From CAWCUZ01 sp963798795 (GTDB lineage: Bacteria > Acidobacteriota > Vicinamibacteria > Vicinamibacterales > SCN-69-37), in NCBI GenBank assembly GCA_963798795.1, contig CAWCUZ010000002.1, positions 124,001-188,000 on the forward strand: DNA of 64,000 nt, read 5' to 3'. Numbering within the stretch: the first letter of the stretch is position 1; every line of letters begins with the position of its first letter. The notes below the pieces were generated by a model. The model saw only the letters and a list, made by a program, of their open reading frames with translations. It had not been told where the DNA came from and did not search any database. Below, piece by piece: positions 48,480 through 56,765 of the stretch. The position numbers were made by a program, and so were the translations under genes.

Positions 48480-48809
48480 ATGTCAACCCTCTCCCGCGCC
48501 GTGTACCACATTCTGCTCGCGCTCGCCGGCGAGGACCGGCACGGCTACGGCATCATGGCCGACGTGCTCGAGCACACGGACGGCGGCCTGCGCCTGTGGC
48601 CCGGCGTGCTCTACGGATCGCTCAAGCAGCTGGCCGACGGTGGCCTGGTCGTGGAAGTCGCGCCGCCGGCCGGCGCGCCGCGCGACCGCATGCACCGGCG
48701 CTACTACCGGCTCACGCGCCCGGGCCGCGCCGCGCTGGCCGACGAGACCGCGCGGCTGGATCGCATCGTCCGTACGGCCCGCGCGCGCCGGGTCCGCCTG
48801 AAGGGGTGA
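48480..48809 (+). CDS. PadR-family transcriptional regulator
   Basis: 109 residues, a winged-helix repressor. The signature HGYGIMADVLEHTDGGLRLWPGVLYGSLKQLADGG region spans residues 20-55, and HRRYYRLTRPGRAALADE forms the wing and dimer helix. In Acidobacteriota such PadR genes commonly precede orphan permeases, and the permease gene starts three bases after this stop. It probably represses the pair through the AT-rich palindrome just upstream. Confidence 0.92.
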   Translation: MSTLSRAVYHILLALAGEDRHGYGIMADVLEHTDGGLRLWPGVLYGSLKQLADGGLVVEVAPPAGAPRDRMHRRYYRLTRPGRAALADETARLDRIVRTARARRVRLKG

Positions 48810-48812
48810 GCC

Positions 48813-51488
48813 GTGCGGGTGTACCGCCTCGTGCTGCGTGCTTTCCCCCGCCGGTTCCGAGAGGCGTACGGCGAAGAGCTCGAGGCGCTGGCCGCGGAGC
48901 TGGTCGCCCGGGAGCCGCACCGCCCGGTCCGGCGGGCCGGCCTGTTGCTGGCGCTCTTCTGGGACGCGGTCGTGCAGGGCCTGCGGCAGCGCCGGCTGGG
49001 GCGACGGCGGCCGCGCGCCGCGAACGGCCGGAAAGGACTCGTGATGGATCGCCTTCGTCAGGACCTCGCCCAGACCTGGCGCGCGCTCGCCGCGCGTCCC
49101 GGCTTCAGCCTGGCCGTCATCGCGCTCGTCGCGCTGGGCATCGGCGCCAACACCGCGATCTTCAGCGTGGTGAACGCCACCATCCTGCGGCCGCTGCCCT
49201 ACGCCGACCCCGGCCGGCTCGTCTGGCTCTGGGAACGGTACGAGCCGATTCACCTCGACACGATCCCGTGGTCGATGGAGGACTACATCGCGGTGCGCGA
49301 CCACACCTCGCAGTTGTCCGGCACGGCCGTGTTCCGCGGCCAGCGTTTCGTGCTCACGGGACACGGCGAGCCGGTGCGCCTGCGCGCCGGCCGCGTGGAG
49401 CCGTCACTGTTCACGATGCTGGGCGTCAGCGCGATGCGCGGACGCGTGTTTCGCGACGACGAAGGACGCGCCGGGCACGAGCACGTCGCGCTCCTCTCGT
49501 TCACGCTCTGGCAGTCCCGCTTCGGAGGCGCCGCCGACATCGTCGGCCAGTCGATTCTGCTCAACGACACGTCGTACGACGTCGTCGGCGTCCTCCCGCC
49601 CGAGGCGTCATTCCCGCCGCCCGTGACCTTCAGCGGGCAGATGCTGTCGGCCGAGCAGGAGCTGTTCGTGCCGCTGGTCGTGGACGCACCGGCGCAGGGT
49701 GGACAACACGGCCACTTCGCCATCGGGCGGCTGGCGTCGGGCGCCTCGCCCGCGTCGGCCGGCGCCGAACTGGCCGCCATCGCGTCGGCCGTCGCCAGAG
49801 AGCACCCCGACACGAACGAGGGCATGGAGATGATCCTGGCGCCGCTGCACGGCCAGTCGGTGATGACGATTCGCAGCGTGCTCTTCATCCTGCTGGGCGC
49901 CGTCGGGGCCGTGCTGCTCATCGCCTGCGCGAGCGTGGCCAATCTCCTGTTCGCGCGCGGCACATCCCGCACACGCGAGATGGCGCTGCGCGCCGCGCTC
50001 GGGGCCGGACGCGGACGGCTCGTCCGGCAACTGCTGTTCGAGGCGCTGGGACTCGGCCTGGCGGGCGGGCTGACCGGCCTCGTGGTGGCGCAGTTCGCGG
50101 GCAGGGCGCTGGCGGCGGTGAACCCAATCGCGCTGCCGCCCATGTTCTCCGCGCGCCTCGACGCACGCGTCTTCCTGTTCACCCTCGGGGTGACGATCGC
50201 GGCCGTGCTGGTGTTTGGCCTGCTGCCGGCGCTGCAGGTCTCACGCGTGGATCTCGTCCCGGCGCTCAAGGCCGGCGGCCGAGGCGGCCCGCGACCCATC
50301 GCGTCGCGGACGAAGAGCGCGCTCGTCGTCCTGCAAATCGCCCTGGCGCTGGTGCTGCTGACGGCCGCTGGCCTGATGATCGGCAGTCTCGCGCGACTCT
50401 GGCGCGTGGACCCGGGGTTCCAGCCGGACCACGTCGCGGCGATGCCCGTCGAGCTGTCGCCCACGCGCTACGCCGGGGAGGTCGCCGAACGCCAGTTCCA
50501 GGACCGGCTGCTCGCCGCCGTGCGGGCTCTGCCGGGCGTCTCGCACGCCTCGCTCGTCACGATGCTGCCGTTCACCTTCGACAAGAACGCCAGCGACTAT
50601 GGCATCGACGGCCAGCCGCCGCAGCCGTCCGGCCAGGAATTCATCGCGAGCTATCAGTTCGTCTCGACCGACTACTTCACAACGCTCGGCATACCGCTCG
50701 CGACGGGCCGCGCCTTCGGCGACGCCGACGGCCCCAATGGGCCGCCGGTGGTCGTCGTCAACGAATCCCTGGTGCGCAGGCACTGGCCGGGCAACACGGA
50801 GGCCATCGGGCGGCGGCTCGTGGTGGGCACCGGCGAACAGGGCCAGCGAACGGCCACGATCGTCGGCGTCGTTCCCGACGTCCGGATGGATGGGTTCGAC
50901 GCGCCGTTCGAGCCGATGATCTACCAGCCGCTGGCGCAGCGGCCATCGCCCGCGTACTGGCTGGCCGTCCAGAGCAGCCGCGACGCGCCGGCGCTCGCAG
51001 CCGATCTGCGCGGCGTTCTCCACGCGCTGGACGCCGCGCTGCCGCCGGGCCGGCTCCAGACGATGGGCGAGCTGATGGGCGAGACGGTGAAGAAGCCGCG
51101 CTTCGCGACCGTGCTGCTGTCGGCGTTCGGCATCGCGGCGCTCCTGATCGCCGCAGCGGGGCTGTATGGCGTCCTGGCCTTCGACGTAATGCAGCGGCTG
51201 CGCGACTTCGCGCTCCGCCTGGCCCTCGGCGCCACGCCTCGAGACGTGCGGCGGCTGGTGCTCGGCCGCAGTTTCAGACTCGTCGGCGCCGGGCTCGGCC
51301 TCGGCCTGGTCGGATCGATCGAGGCCAGCCGCCTGCTCTCGGGCCTCCTGTTCGGGGCCAACGCTCGCGACGCCGTGGCGTTCGTGGTCGCCGGCGTCGC
51401 GCTCACGAGCGTCGCGGGCCTGGCGGCGTGGCTGCCGGCGCGCCGCGCGACAACGGTCGATCCGATCGTCGCGCTGCGCGCGGAGTAG
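48813..51488 (+). CDS. Orphan MacB/FtsX-type ABC permease (ADOP family)
   Basis: 891 residues, GTG start. An N-terminal soluble stretch (VLRAFPRRFREAYGEELEAL) is the segment often encoded with ADOP permeases. It is followed by a fused permease: membrane segment SLAVIALVALGIGANTAIFS, a MacB-like periplasmic domain (FTMLGVSAMRGRVFRDDEG), three membrane helices (VLFILLGAVGAVLLIACASV onward), and a second similar half ending with PARRATTVDPIVALRAE. No ATP-binding gene lies nearby, as usual for this family. Function is unproven; relatives move lipids, peptides or drugs. It is coupled to padR. Confidence 0.94.
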   Translation: MRVYRLVLRAFPRRFREAYGEELEALAAELVAREPHRPVRRAGLLLALFWDAVVQGLRQRRLGRRRPRAANGRKGLVMDRLRQDLAQTWRALAARPGFSLAVIALVALGIGANTAIFSVVNATILRPLPYADPGRLVWLWERYEPIHLDTIPWSMEDYIAVRDHTSQLSGTAVFRGQRFVLTGHGEPVRLRAGRVEPSLFTMLGVSAMRGRVFRDDEGRAGHEHVALLSFTLWQSRFGGAADIVGQSILLNDTSYDVVGVLPPEASFPPPVTFSGQMLSAEQELFVPLVVDAPAQGGQHGHFAIGRLASGASPASAGAELAAIASAVAREHPDTNEGMEMILAPLHGQSVMTIRSVLFILLGAVGAVLLIACASVANLLFARGTSRTREMALRAALGAGRGRLVRQLLFEALGLGLAGGLTGLVVAQFAGRALAAVNPIALPPMFSARLDARVFLFTLGVTIAAVLVFGLLPALQVSRVDLVPALKAGGRGGPRPIASRTKSALVVLQIALALVLLTAAGLMIGSLARLWRVDPGFQPDHVAAMPVELSPTRYAGEVAERQFQDRLLAAVRALPGVSHASLVTMLPFTFDKNASDYGIDGQPPQPSGQEFIASYQFVSTDYFTTLGIPLATGRAFGDADGPNGPPVVVVNESLVRRHWPGNTEAIGRRLVVGTGEQGQRTATIVGVVPDVRMDGFDAPFEPMIYQPLAQRPSPAYWLAVQSSRDAPALAADLRGVLHALDAALPPGRLQTMGELMGETVKKPRFATVLLSAFGIAALLIAAAGLYGVLAFDVMQRLRDFALRLALGATPRDVRRLVLGRSFRLVGAGLGLGLVGSIEASRLLSGLLFGANARDAVAFVVAGVALTSVAGLAAWLPARRATTVDPIVALRAE

Positions 51489-51507
51489 CGGGTTCAGGGG
51501 TTCGACA

Positions 51508-52341
51508 TCACACTCCATCGAACCGCGCCGCGATGAACAGCGCGTCGCGTTCGTTCGCCGGCACGAAGGTGCCGCGCCGGCCGACGCGGGCCATTGCGAG
51601 CCGCAGCCGGCTGGCGTCCACCTCGAAGAACTCGTCCAGCAGGTGCAGCCGCTCCTCGACGAGCGCCGCGTCGCGCAGCGCCCGGGCTCTTGTCAGCAGG
51701 ATCATCGAGAGGGTACGCAGGAACGATCGGTCCTCGCCGCCGAGGAAGGGCACCAGACCGGCGGTGAGCTCGCCCGGCAACCGCCGCAGCCCGACGAGCC
51801 GGGCGCCGCGCCGCCGCGCGTGCGCGGGAAGACCGGCCCGCGGGCTCGGATGCCCGATGAGCGCCAGCAGCTCGACGAGCCCGTCGAACGCCGCCTTCGC
51901 GCGCAGGCGCGATCGGAACGCGCCGAACCATCGCAGGTCGAGCGCGGCCCAGGCCTGGGGAGTCGTCGTGAAGCCGAGGAGCGTGTGGGCGTCCGCCTGG
52001 CCGATGCCGATGGCGGGATAGAGAAAGGTGTAGGCGCCGTCGACGTTGAATGGCGGCGTCAGCTCGAGGATGAGCGCGTTCTCTTCGAGCAGCGCCTCGC
52101 GCTCGGTGTCGCGCGCCCCCACCTCGACGCTCGCGGCCTCGCGGATGAGCCTGCGCATCTTGCGATGCACCTTGCGCCGGCCGGCATGGCGATAGCTCTG
52201 CAGCCGCCGCCGCAGGTTCTTCGCTTTGCCGACGTACAGAACCCGCCGCGCGGCATCGCGGAAGAGGTAGACGCCGGGGCCCGTGGGCAGGCTGTTGATG
52301 AATGCCGCGCCGAACTTCCGGTCGAAGACGCGGTGCGCCAT
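51508..52341 (-). CDS. GIY-YIG nuclease-domain protein
   Basis: 277 residues. The N-terminal GIY-YIG domain is clear: TGPGVYLFRDAARRVLYVGK contains both motifs, followed by LRRRLQSYRHAG with the conserved Arg and a Glu in REALLEENALI. This resembles the N-terminal part of UvrC and the Cho endonuclease. The remaining 180 residues are unrelated to UvrC (no UvrB-binding or RNase H-like region) and are not recognised. A role in DNA repair is plausible but unproven. It is monocistronic and converges on the permease gene. Confidence 0.83.
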   Translation of the reverse strand: MAHRVFDRKFGAAFINSLPTGPGVYLFRDAARRVLYVGKAKNLRRRLQSYRHAGRRKVHRKMRRLIREAASVEVGARDTEREALLEENALILELTPPFNVDGAYTFLYPAIGIGQADAHTLLGFTTTPQAWAALDLRWFGAFRSRLRAKAAFDGLVELLALIGHPSPRAGLPAHARRRGARLVGLRRLPGELTAGLVPFLGGEDRSFLRTLSMILLTRARALRDAALVEERLHLLDEFFEVDASRLRLAMARVGRRGTFVPANERDALFIAARFDGV

Positions 52342-52446
52342 CGGCGGGCATCGTATCGCAGCTCAGGGGATGCGCGACGTCATTCCGCCGTGAGCACCGG
52401 ACGAGGTCTCGATGGGTCGTCCCGAGTGCCGCGGCGCGCTCGCTGG

Positions 52447-53349
52447 CTATCGATCCAGGCTCCTGTACCTGGGCGCGAGGCCAATCTCGTCAATCAACGA
52501 TTCGAGTTCGGCGTCGGTGAGCACGCGCCGCTTGCCGGAGGCGGCGATGAGCGCCGCTTCGAGCAGGTTCGTGCCGAACGACCGTCCATCCACGACCGGC
52601 GTCGTCGTCACCAGGTGGCGGACGCCGCGTTCGCGAAACGCCTCGACGTCCTCGTCGGTCGTCGTGTTGGTGACGACGATCCGGCCCTCCAGGCCGGGCG
52701 GCATGAACGTGCGAACGTAGTGGCAATCCCCGGCAATCACCGACGCCCAGCGGAAGTACTTCGCGAAACCGGGGTGCTCGTGCGTCTGCGACTCGCCGAT
52801 CGGATACAGCATCGAGAACGGCAGCCTCGTGATCACCGGCGCCAGCGTGCGCATCAACAGCGACAGCACGCCCTCGCTGCGGATGCCGAGTGGAATCTTG
52901 AGACCGAAGATGAGGTCGCCCATCAGGCACTCGTAGCCGCGGTCGCGAAAGCCGGCGTACAGGCCCCAGCGATCGGTGACGACCGCGCAGAGCGCGCGCT
53001 TCGGCCCGACCCGGTCGCCGAGCGTCTCGTCCACGAGCCGGGCGGCGCGATACTCGAGCGTGTTGCGCAGGCCCGCGCCGTCGACGAGGGGCGTCCGCCG
53101 CACGTACCGCACGATCGGCAGCACCGACCTCAACGGATATCGGCGACCGTGGAACGCGAGGTCGAGACTGGCGCCGCCCAGGCCAAAGGCATCCACGCGC
53201 CCGTCGAGTTCGCGGAACAGCGCGGCCGCCCGCTCCAGATCGCCATCGGTGCCGATGCGCTCGAGGTGGACGTCCTCGCCGAGCAGGCGCACGACCACCC
53301 GCTTGTCGCGTCGGACGGAACCGAGACTGATGCTGACGGCACGCTTCAT
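52447..53349 (-). CDS. Conserved protein annotated elsewhere as quinate 5-dehydrogenase
   Basis: 300 residues, cytosolic by composition. The N-terminus (MKRAVSISLGSVRRDKRVVV) and DGRVDAFGLGGASLDLAFHG match a family I know from database naming as quinate 5-dehydrogenase in Deinococcus-like and other bacteria. I cannot see a classical Rossmann nucleotide-binding loop at the start; a Rossmann-like block may lie at the C-terminus (GRIVVTNTTTDEDVEAFRER). The role is therefore uncertain. It is monocistronic, divergent from the alpha-oxoamine synthase gene. Confidence 0.6.
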   Translation of the reverse strand: MKRAVSISLGSVRRDKRVVVRLLGEDVHLERIGTDGDLERAAALFRELDGRVDAFGLGGASLDLAFHGRRYPLRSVLPIVRYVRRTPLVDGAGLRNTLEYRAARLVDETLGDRVGPKRALCAVVTDRWGLYAGFRDRGYECLMGDLIFGLKIPLGIRSEGVLSLLMRTLAPVITRLPFSMLYPIGESQTHEHPGFAKYFRWASVIAGDCHYVRTFMPPGLEGRIVVTNTTTDEDVEAFRERGVRHLVTTTPVVDGRSFGTNLLEAALIAASGKRRVLTDAELESLIDEIGLAPRYRSLDR

Positions 53350-53462
53350 GGGGATGTCACGAATGCCCTCGACAGGCGCCGGCGGCGGGGTTGAGTTTTG
53401 CGGGCATCTCCTCTACTGTCTCAGCAACCACGACGCCCTCCCGGCGAGAACACGACGTTTTC

Positions 53463-54740
53463 ATGGCCTGGCCGATACACCCTCACAACGCCATCCGGCG
53501 CCGGATCGCCCAGATGAACGACCGCGAGGAGGCGGTCCGGACGCACAGCCATTATCTGTACCTGCAGCCCGTCGAGGAATCGGCCGGGACCAGGGTCACC
53601 ATCGCCGGCCGGCCCCTGCTGAACTTCGCCTCGTACGGCTATCTGGACCTGCTGGGGCATTCCGCGATCCAGGCGGCGGCGCGCGACGCCCTGGAGCGCT
53701 ACGGCACCGGCACGCACGGCGTCCGCCTGCTGGCCGGGACGACGCCGGTGCACGTGGAGCTGGAACGGACCATCGCCCGGTTCAACCGGACCGAGGACGC
53801 GCTCGCGATGTCGAGCGGGTACGTCGCGAACTCGAGCACCATTGCCGCCCTGGTGGGACGCGGCGACGTGGTGATCGGCGACAAACTCAACCACGCGAGC
53901 ATCCTGGACGGCTGCCGCCTGTCGGGCGCCACGTTCGTGCGCTACGGGCACAACAACATGGCCGGGCTCGAGCGCGCGTTGCGCGACGCACCCGCCGCCG
54001 CGGCGCGGCTCGTCGTGACGGACGCCGTCTTCAGCATGGACGGCACCGTGGTGGATCTGCCGTCGGTCGTCCGGCTCTGCCGCCGGCACGACGCGCTGCT
54101 GATGGTCGACGAGGCGCACGCGATTGGCGTCCTGGGCGCGACCGGACACGGCGTCGTGGAGCACTTCGGCCTCGATCCCGGCGACGTGGACGTGCACATG
54201 GGCACGCTGAGCAAGACGATTCCGAGCGTGGGCGGCTACATCGCGGGCGACTCGCGGCTCATCCGCTACCTGCGGCACGCGAGCCGGGCGTTCTTCTTTT
54301 CGGCCGCCCTGCCGCCGGCCGCGGCCGCAGCCGCCCGGGTGGCCTTCGAGGTGATCGACGCCGAGCCGGAGCGCGTCCGGCGCCTGCAGACCAACCTGCG
54401 CGTCATGATCGACGGACTGCGGGAGCGCGGCTTCGACACCTTCCACAGCGCGTCCCCGATCATCCCGATCCGCACCGGCGACGACCATCGGGCCTGCCGG
54501 ATGGCCAAGCTCGCGCAGGACCGGGGCGTCTACGTCCTGCCCGTCCTCACGCCGGCGGTGCGCGCCGGCACGAGCCGTGTGCGCGTCACGGTGATGTCCA
54601 GCCATACACCGGAGGACATGACGCGGGCGATGGACGTGTTCGAGGAAGTCGGCCGCGGACTGCACGTGCTGCAGGATCAGCCGCCCGTGGTCTCACCGCC
54701 AGAACTGGTTCAACAGGTAGGCCGAAGCCAGCCCGAGTAG
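53463..54740 (+). CDS. Alpha-oxoamine synthase (BioF/KBL/serine palmitoyltransferase family)
   Basis: 425 residues, PLP-dependent, condensing an amino acid with an acyl-CoA or acyl-ACP with loss of CO2. The substrate-loop glycine motif is GTGTHGVRLLAGTT, the PLP-stacking His and Asp lie in VDEAHAIGVLGATG, and the Schiff-base Lys in GTLSKTIPSVGGYIAG. BioF, KBL and SPT cannot be told apart reliably here. The absence of other biotin genes and the nearby SDR, PAP2 and nucleotidyltransferase genes favour a lipid role such as 3-ketosphinganine synthesis. ATG 53463 (MAWPIHPHNAI) is the chosen start. It overlaps the PAP2 gene by 48 bp at the 3' ends. Confidence 0.88.
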   Translation: MAWPIHPHNAIRRRIAQMNDREEAVRTHSHYLYLQPVEESAGTRVTIAGRPLLNFASYGYLDLLGHSAIQAAARDALERYGTGTHGVRLLAGTTPVHVELERTIARFNRTEDALAMSSGYVANSSTIAALVGRGDVVIGDKLNHASILDGCRLSGATFVRYGHNNMAGLERALRDAPAAAARLVVTDAVFSMDGTVVDLPSVVRLCRRHDALLMVDEAHAIGVLGATGHGVVEHFGLDPGDVDVHMGTLSKTIPSVGGYIAGDSRLIRYLRHASRAFFFSAALPPAAAAAARVAFEVIDAEPERVRRLQTNLRVMIDGLRERGFDTFHSASPIIPIRTGDDHRACRMAKLAQDRGVYVLPVLTPAVRAGTSRVRVTVMSSHTPEDMTRAMDVFEEVGRGLHVLQDQPPVVSPPELVQQVGRSQPE

Positions 54741-55187
54741 CAGCCCCGCGAGGACGTCCGACACGTAGTGGCGCCGCAGCGCCACGCGTCCCCACATCAC
54801 CGCTGCCGCGAAGGCGAAGGCCGCCGGCCCCGGCATCAGCACCGCCAGCACACCCGCCCGCGCGGCGTGACCGGACGGAAACGAGTAGCGGTCCAGTGAG
54901 CCGCGATCGGCGCCCTGCTCGCCCGGTCGCGCGCGGCGCCATCGCTGCTTGGCGGCCAGCACCACGGCGCCGACGGCGAGGAAGTAGACGACGACCCGGA
55001 GGGCCGCAGGCGCCGGCGTCGCGTCGAGCCGGAGACGCCAGACGAGGTCGCGAATCAGGAAGGCGGCCGACAGCAGCACGAAGCTGCCCGCGAGCGACAG
55101 GCCCGTGGCCAGGGAACTGGCTGCGGGCCGTCCGGCCCAGGCGCCGATGCGCGCCGACCACGACCGGTCGAGCTCAGCGAGTCCCAT
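54693..55187 (-). CDS. PAP2-family membrane phosphatase
   Basis: 164 residues with about five membrane segments. The tripartite acid-phosphatase signature is complete: KQRWRRARPG (KX6RP), RYSFPSGHAARAG (PSGH) and RVALRRHYVSDVLAG (SRX5HX3D-like, with GR replacing SR). Such enzymes dephosphorylate lipid phosphates or undecaprenyl diphosphate. MGLAELDRSW at 55187 is preferred, with a GGGAG stretch ahead; an upstream in-frame ATG at 55217 would overlap the previous gene more. It is the last gene of the six-gene minus-strand unit. Confidence 0.85.
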   Translation of the reverse strand: MGLAELDRSWSARIGAWAGRPAASSLATGLSLAGSFVLLSAAFLIRDLVWRLRLDATPAPAALRVVVYFLAVGAVVLAAKQRWRRARPGEQGADRGSLDRYSFPSGHAARAGVLAVLMPGPAAFAFAAAVMWGRVALRRHYVSDVLAGLLLGLASAYLLNQFWR

Positions 55188-55959
55188 CGGCAGGTGCTCC
55201 CGCGGCGAGAGCCGCATCCCAATGCTCCGACGTATCGAGGTCCATGCCCAGCTCGGCGAACGGGCTCACGACGATCCGGCCGCGGACGCCCAGCCGCCGC
55301 TCGATGCGCTGAGCGACTTCGGCGTGGGTCATCCGGCCCGCGATGAAGCGCAGCAGGAACACCGGCCCGAACAGCCGCGCCAGGCGCCGGGGGCTCTTGC
55401 GGCCGGCGACCAGCCGCGATGCGAACTGGTTCAGGCGGCCGCGCAACCGGAGCGACAGGATCTGCACGTCTCCCCCACAGTACCGCCCGTCGCGCATGCG
55501 ATGATAGGTGCGTCGCGCGCCGGGAAACCTGGCGGCCATCGCCGCCTCCGGTACCACCGTATAGCAATAGTCAAGCGCCGGGTCCGCCGCGGCGCAGACC
55601 CAGTCCAGCATCGCGCCAGTCAGATACGGCAGGTCGCACGAGACCACGAGGAACGCCGCCTCGGGCGGACGCGTCAGGGCGAGCGCCGCCGCGCCCGCCG
55701 CGAGGTTGCCCACGAGCGTCCCGGCGTCGGCGACGAAGTGTGTGCCCGGCGCGACGTCGACGCCGTCGGCATCGGCCTCTTCGAGCCCGACGACGACCAC
55801 GTGGTCGACGGCGCGAGCATCCGAACAGGCATCGAGGACCCGCTGGAGCAGCGGGCGTCCGGCAAACGGCAGGAGCGCCGTGCGGAGTTCGCCGGGCGCA
55901 CCCGCGCGCCGCTGGAGGGCCGGATCGGCCCTGCCGCCCGCCAGGACTAGCGCTTCCAC
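55174..55959 (-). CDS. MobA-like nucleotidyltransferase
   Basis: 261 residues, GTG start (EALVLAGGRADPALQ). It has the nucleotidyltransferase core of MobA/IspD-like enzymes: LAGGR at the N-terminus, LPFAGRPLLQRVLDAC, then VVSCDLPYLTGAML with the metal-binding Asp. The usual RxGxxK of the signature loop is altered. The C-terminal 100 residues (RLARLFGPVFLLRFIAGRMT) are an extra helical region. It overlaps the SDR stop by 13 bases and runs 14 bases into the PAP2 gene. It probably activates a sugar or alcohol phosphate with CTP, GTP or ATP; molybdopterin use is not supported. Confidence 0.8.
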   Translation of the reverse strand: MEALVLAGGRADPALQRRAGAPGELRTALLPFAGRPLLQRVLDACSDARAVDHVVVVGLEEADADGVDVAPGTHFVADAGTLVGNLAAGAAALALTRPPEAAFLVVSCDLPYLTGAMLDWVCAAADPALDYCYTVVPEAAMAARFPGARRTYHRMRDGRYCGGDVQILSLRLRGRLNQFASRLVAGRKSPRRLARLFGPVFLLRFIAGRMTHAEVAQRIERRLGVRGRIVVSPFAELGMDLDTSEHWDAALAAGAPADGTR

Positions 55960-56765
55960 CGGGCTCGCTCCGCTCGCGAGAACATCAGCCGCACCAGACC
56001 GCCCGGCAGGAGGCGTGTCACGAGCGCGAGGGCGCGGTTCACGCCGCCCGGGATGGCGACGGCCCGGCCTGTCATGACGGCCGCGTAGCCGTATTCGGCG
56101 ACCGTGGCGGCGTCGAGCCACATCCACCGGGGCAGGCGGTCCACCTCGTCGCGCAGGTGCGCGACGTCGTGGAATTCGGTGCGGGTGAATCCCGGGCAGA
56201 GCGCGCACGTCTGGACGCCCGCGGGGCCATAGGCGGCGGCCAGCGATTCGGAGAAGCGAATCAGGAACGCCTTGGACGCGCCGTAGAACGGATAGCGGCC
56301 CGATCCGGGCAGCAAACCGGCCAGCGACGCCACGTTCACGATGCGGCCCCAGCCGCGTTCGACCATGCCCGACAGAAGGCGCCCGGCCAATTGGCTCGGC
56401 GCCGCCACCATGAGCTGCAGATACGCGCGCGCCTCCTGCCAGTCCGACTCGACGAACGACCCGACGGCGCCACGGCCCGCGTTGTTGATCAGGACGTCGA
56501 CGGCGAGTCCGCGCGCCGCCAGTTCCGACGTGATCCGTTCCGGCGTCGCGGCGTCCGCCAGATCGCCCACGATCACGTGCGCCTCGACGCCATGTTCGCG
56601 GTGCAGCGCGGCGGCGAGCGCCTCGAGGCGATCGCGGCGGCGGGCCGTCAGGACGACCGCATAGCCGCGGGACGCCAGCACGCGGGCGAACGCCGCGCCG
56701 ATGCCGGCCGAGGCGCCGGTGACGAGCGCCGTCCGGCCGTGCCCTTCCCGCGGCGCGTCAGGCAT
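55947..56765 (-). CDS. Short-chain dehydrogenase/reductase
   Basis: 272 residues, classical SDR. The NAD(P) motif is ALVTGASAGIGAAFARVLAS, with LINNAGRGAVGSF, the catalytic Ser in RIVNVASLAGLLPGSG and the Tyr/Lys pair in YPFYGASKAFLIRFSESLAA. The C-terminal extension (RALALVTRLLPGGLVRLMFS) is hydrophobic and may touch the membrane, as in 3-ketosphinganine reductase-like or DltE-type SDRs. It overlaps the metallophosphoesterase gene by 8 bases at its start and the nucleotidyltransferase by 13 at its end. Reduction of a keto-lipid is a reasonable hypothesis given the nearby alpha-oxoamine synthase. Confidence 0.9.
   Translation of the reverse strand: MPDAPREGHGRTALVTGASAGIGAAFARVLASRGYAVVLTARRRDRLEALAAALHREHGVEAHVIVGDLADAATPERITSELAARGLAVDVLINNAGRGAVGSFVESDWQEARAYLQLMVAAPSQLAGRLLSGMVERGWGRIVNVASLAGLLPGSGRYPFYGASKAFLIRFSESLAAAYGPAGVQTCALCPGFTRTEFHDVAHLRDEVDRLPRWMWLDAATVAEYGYAAVMTGRAVAIPGGVNRALALVTRLLPGGLVRLMFSRAERARWKR

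Noticed and set aside
55174..55959. Molybdopterin guanylyltransferase (MobA), pairing with moaC at 34152
   Set aside because: The signature loop differs from MobA, an extra helical region is present, and its operon is lipid- and phosphatase-like, 20 kb away from moaC.
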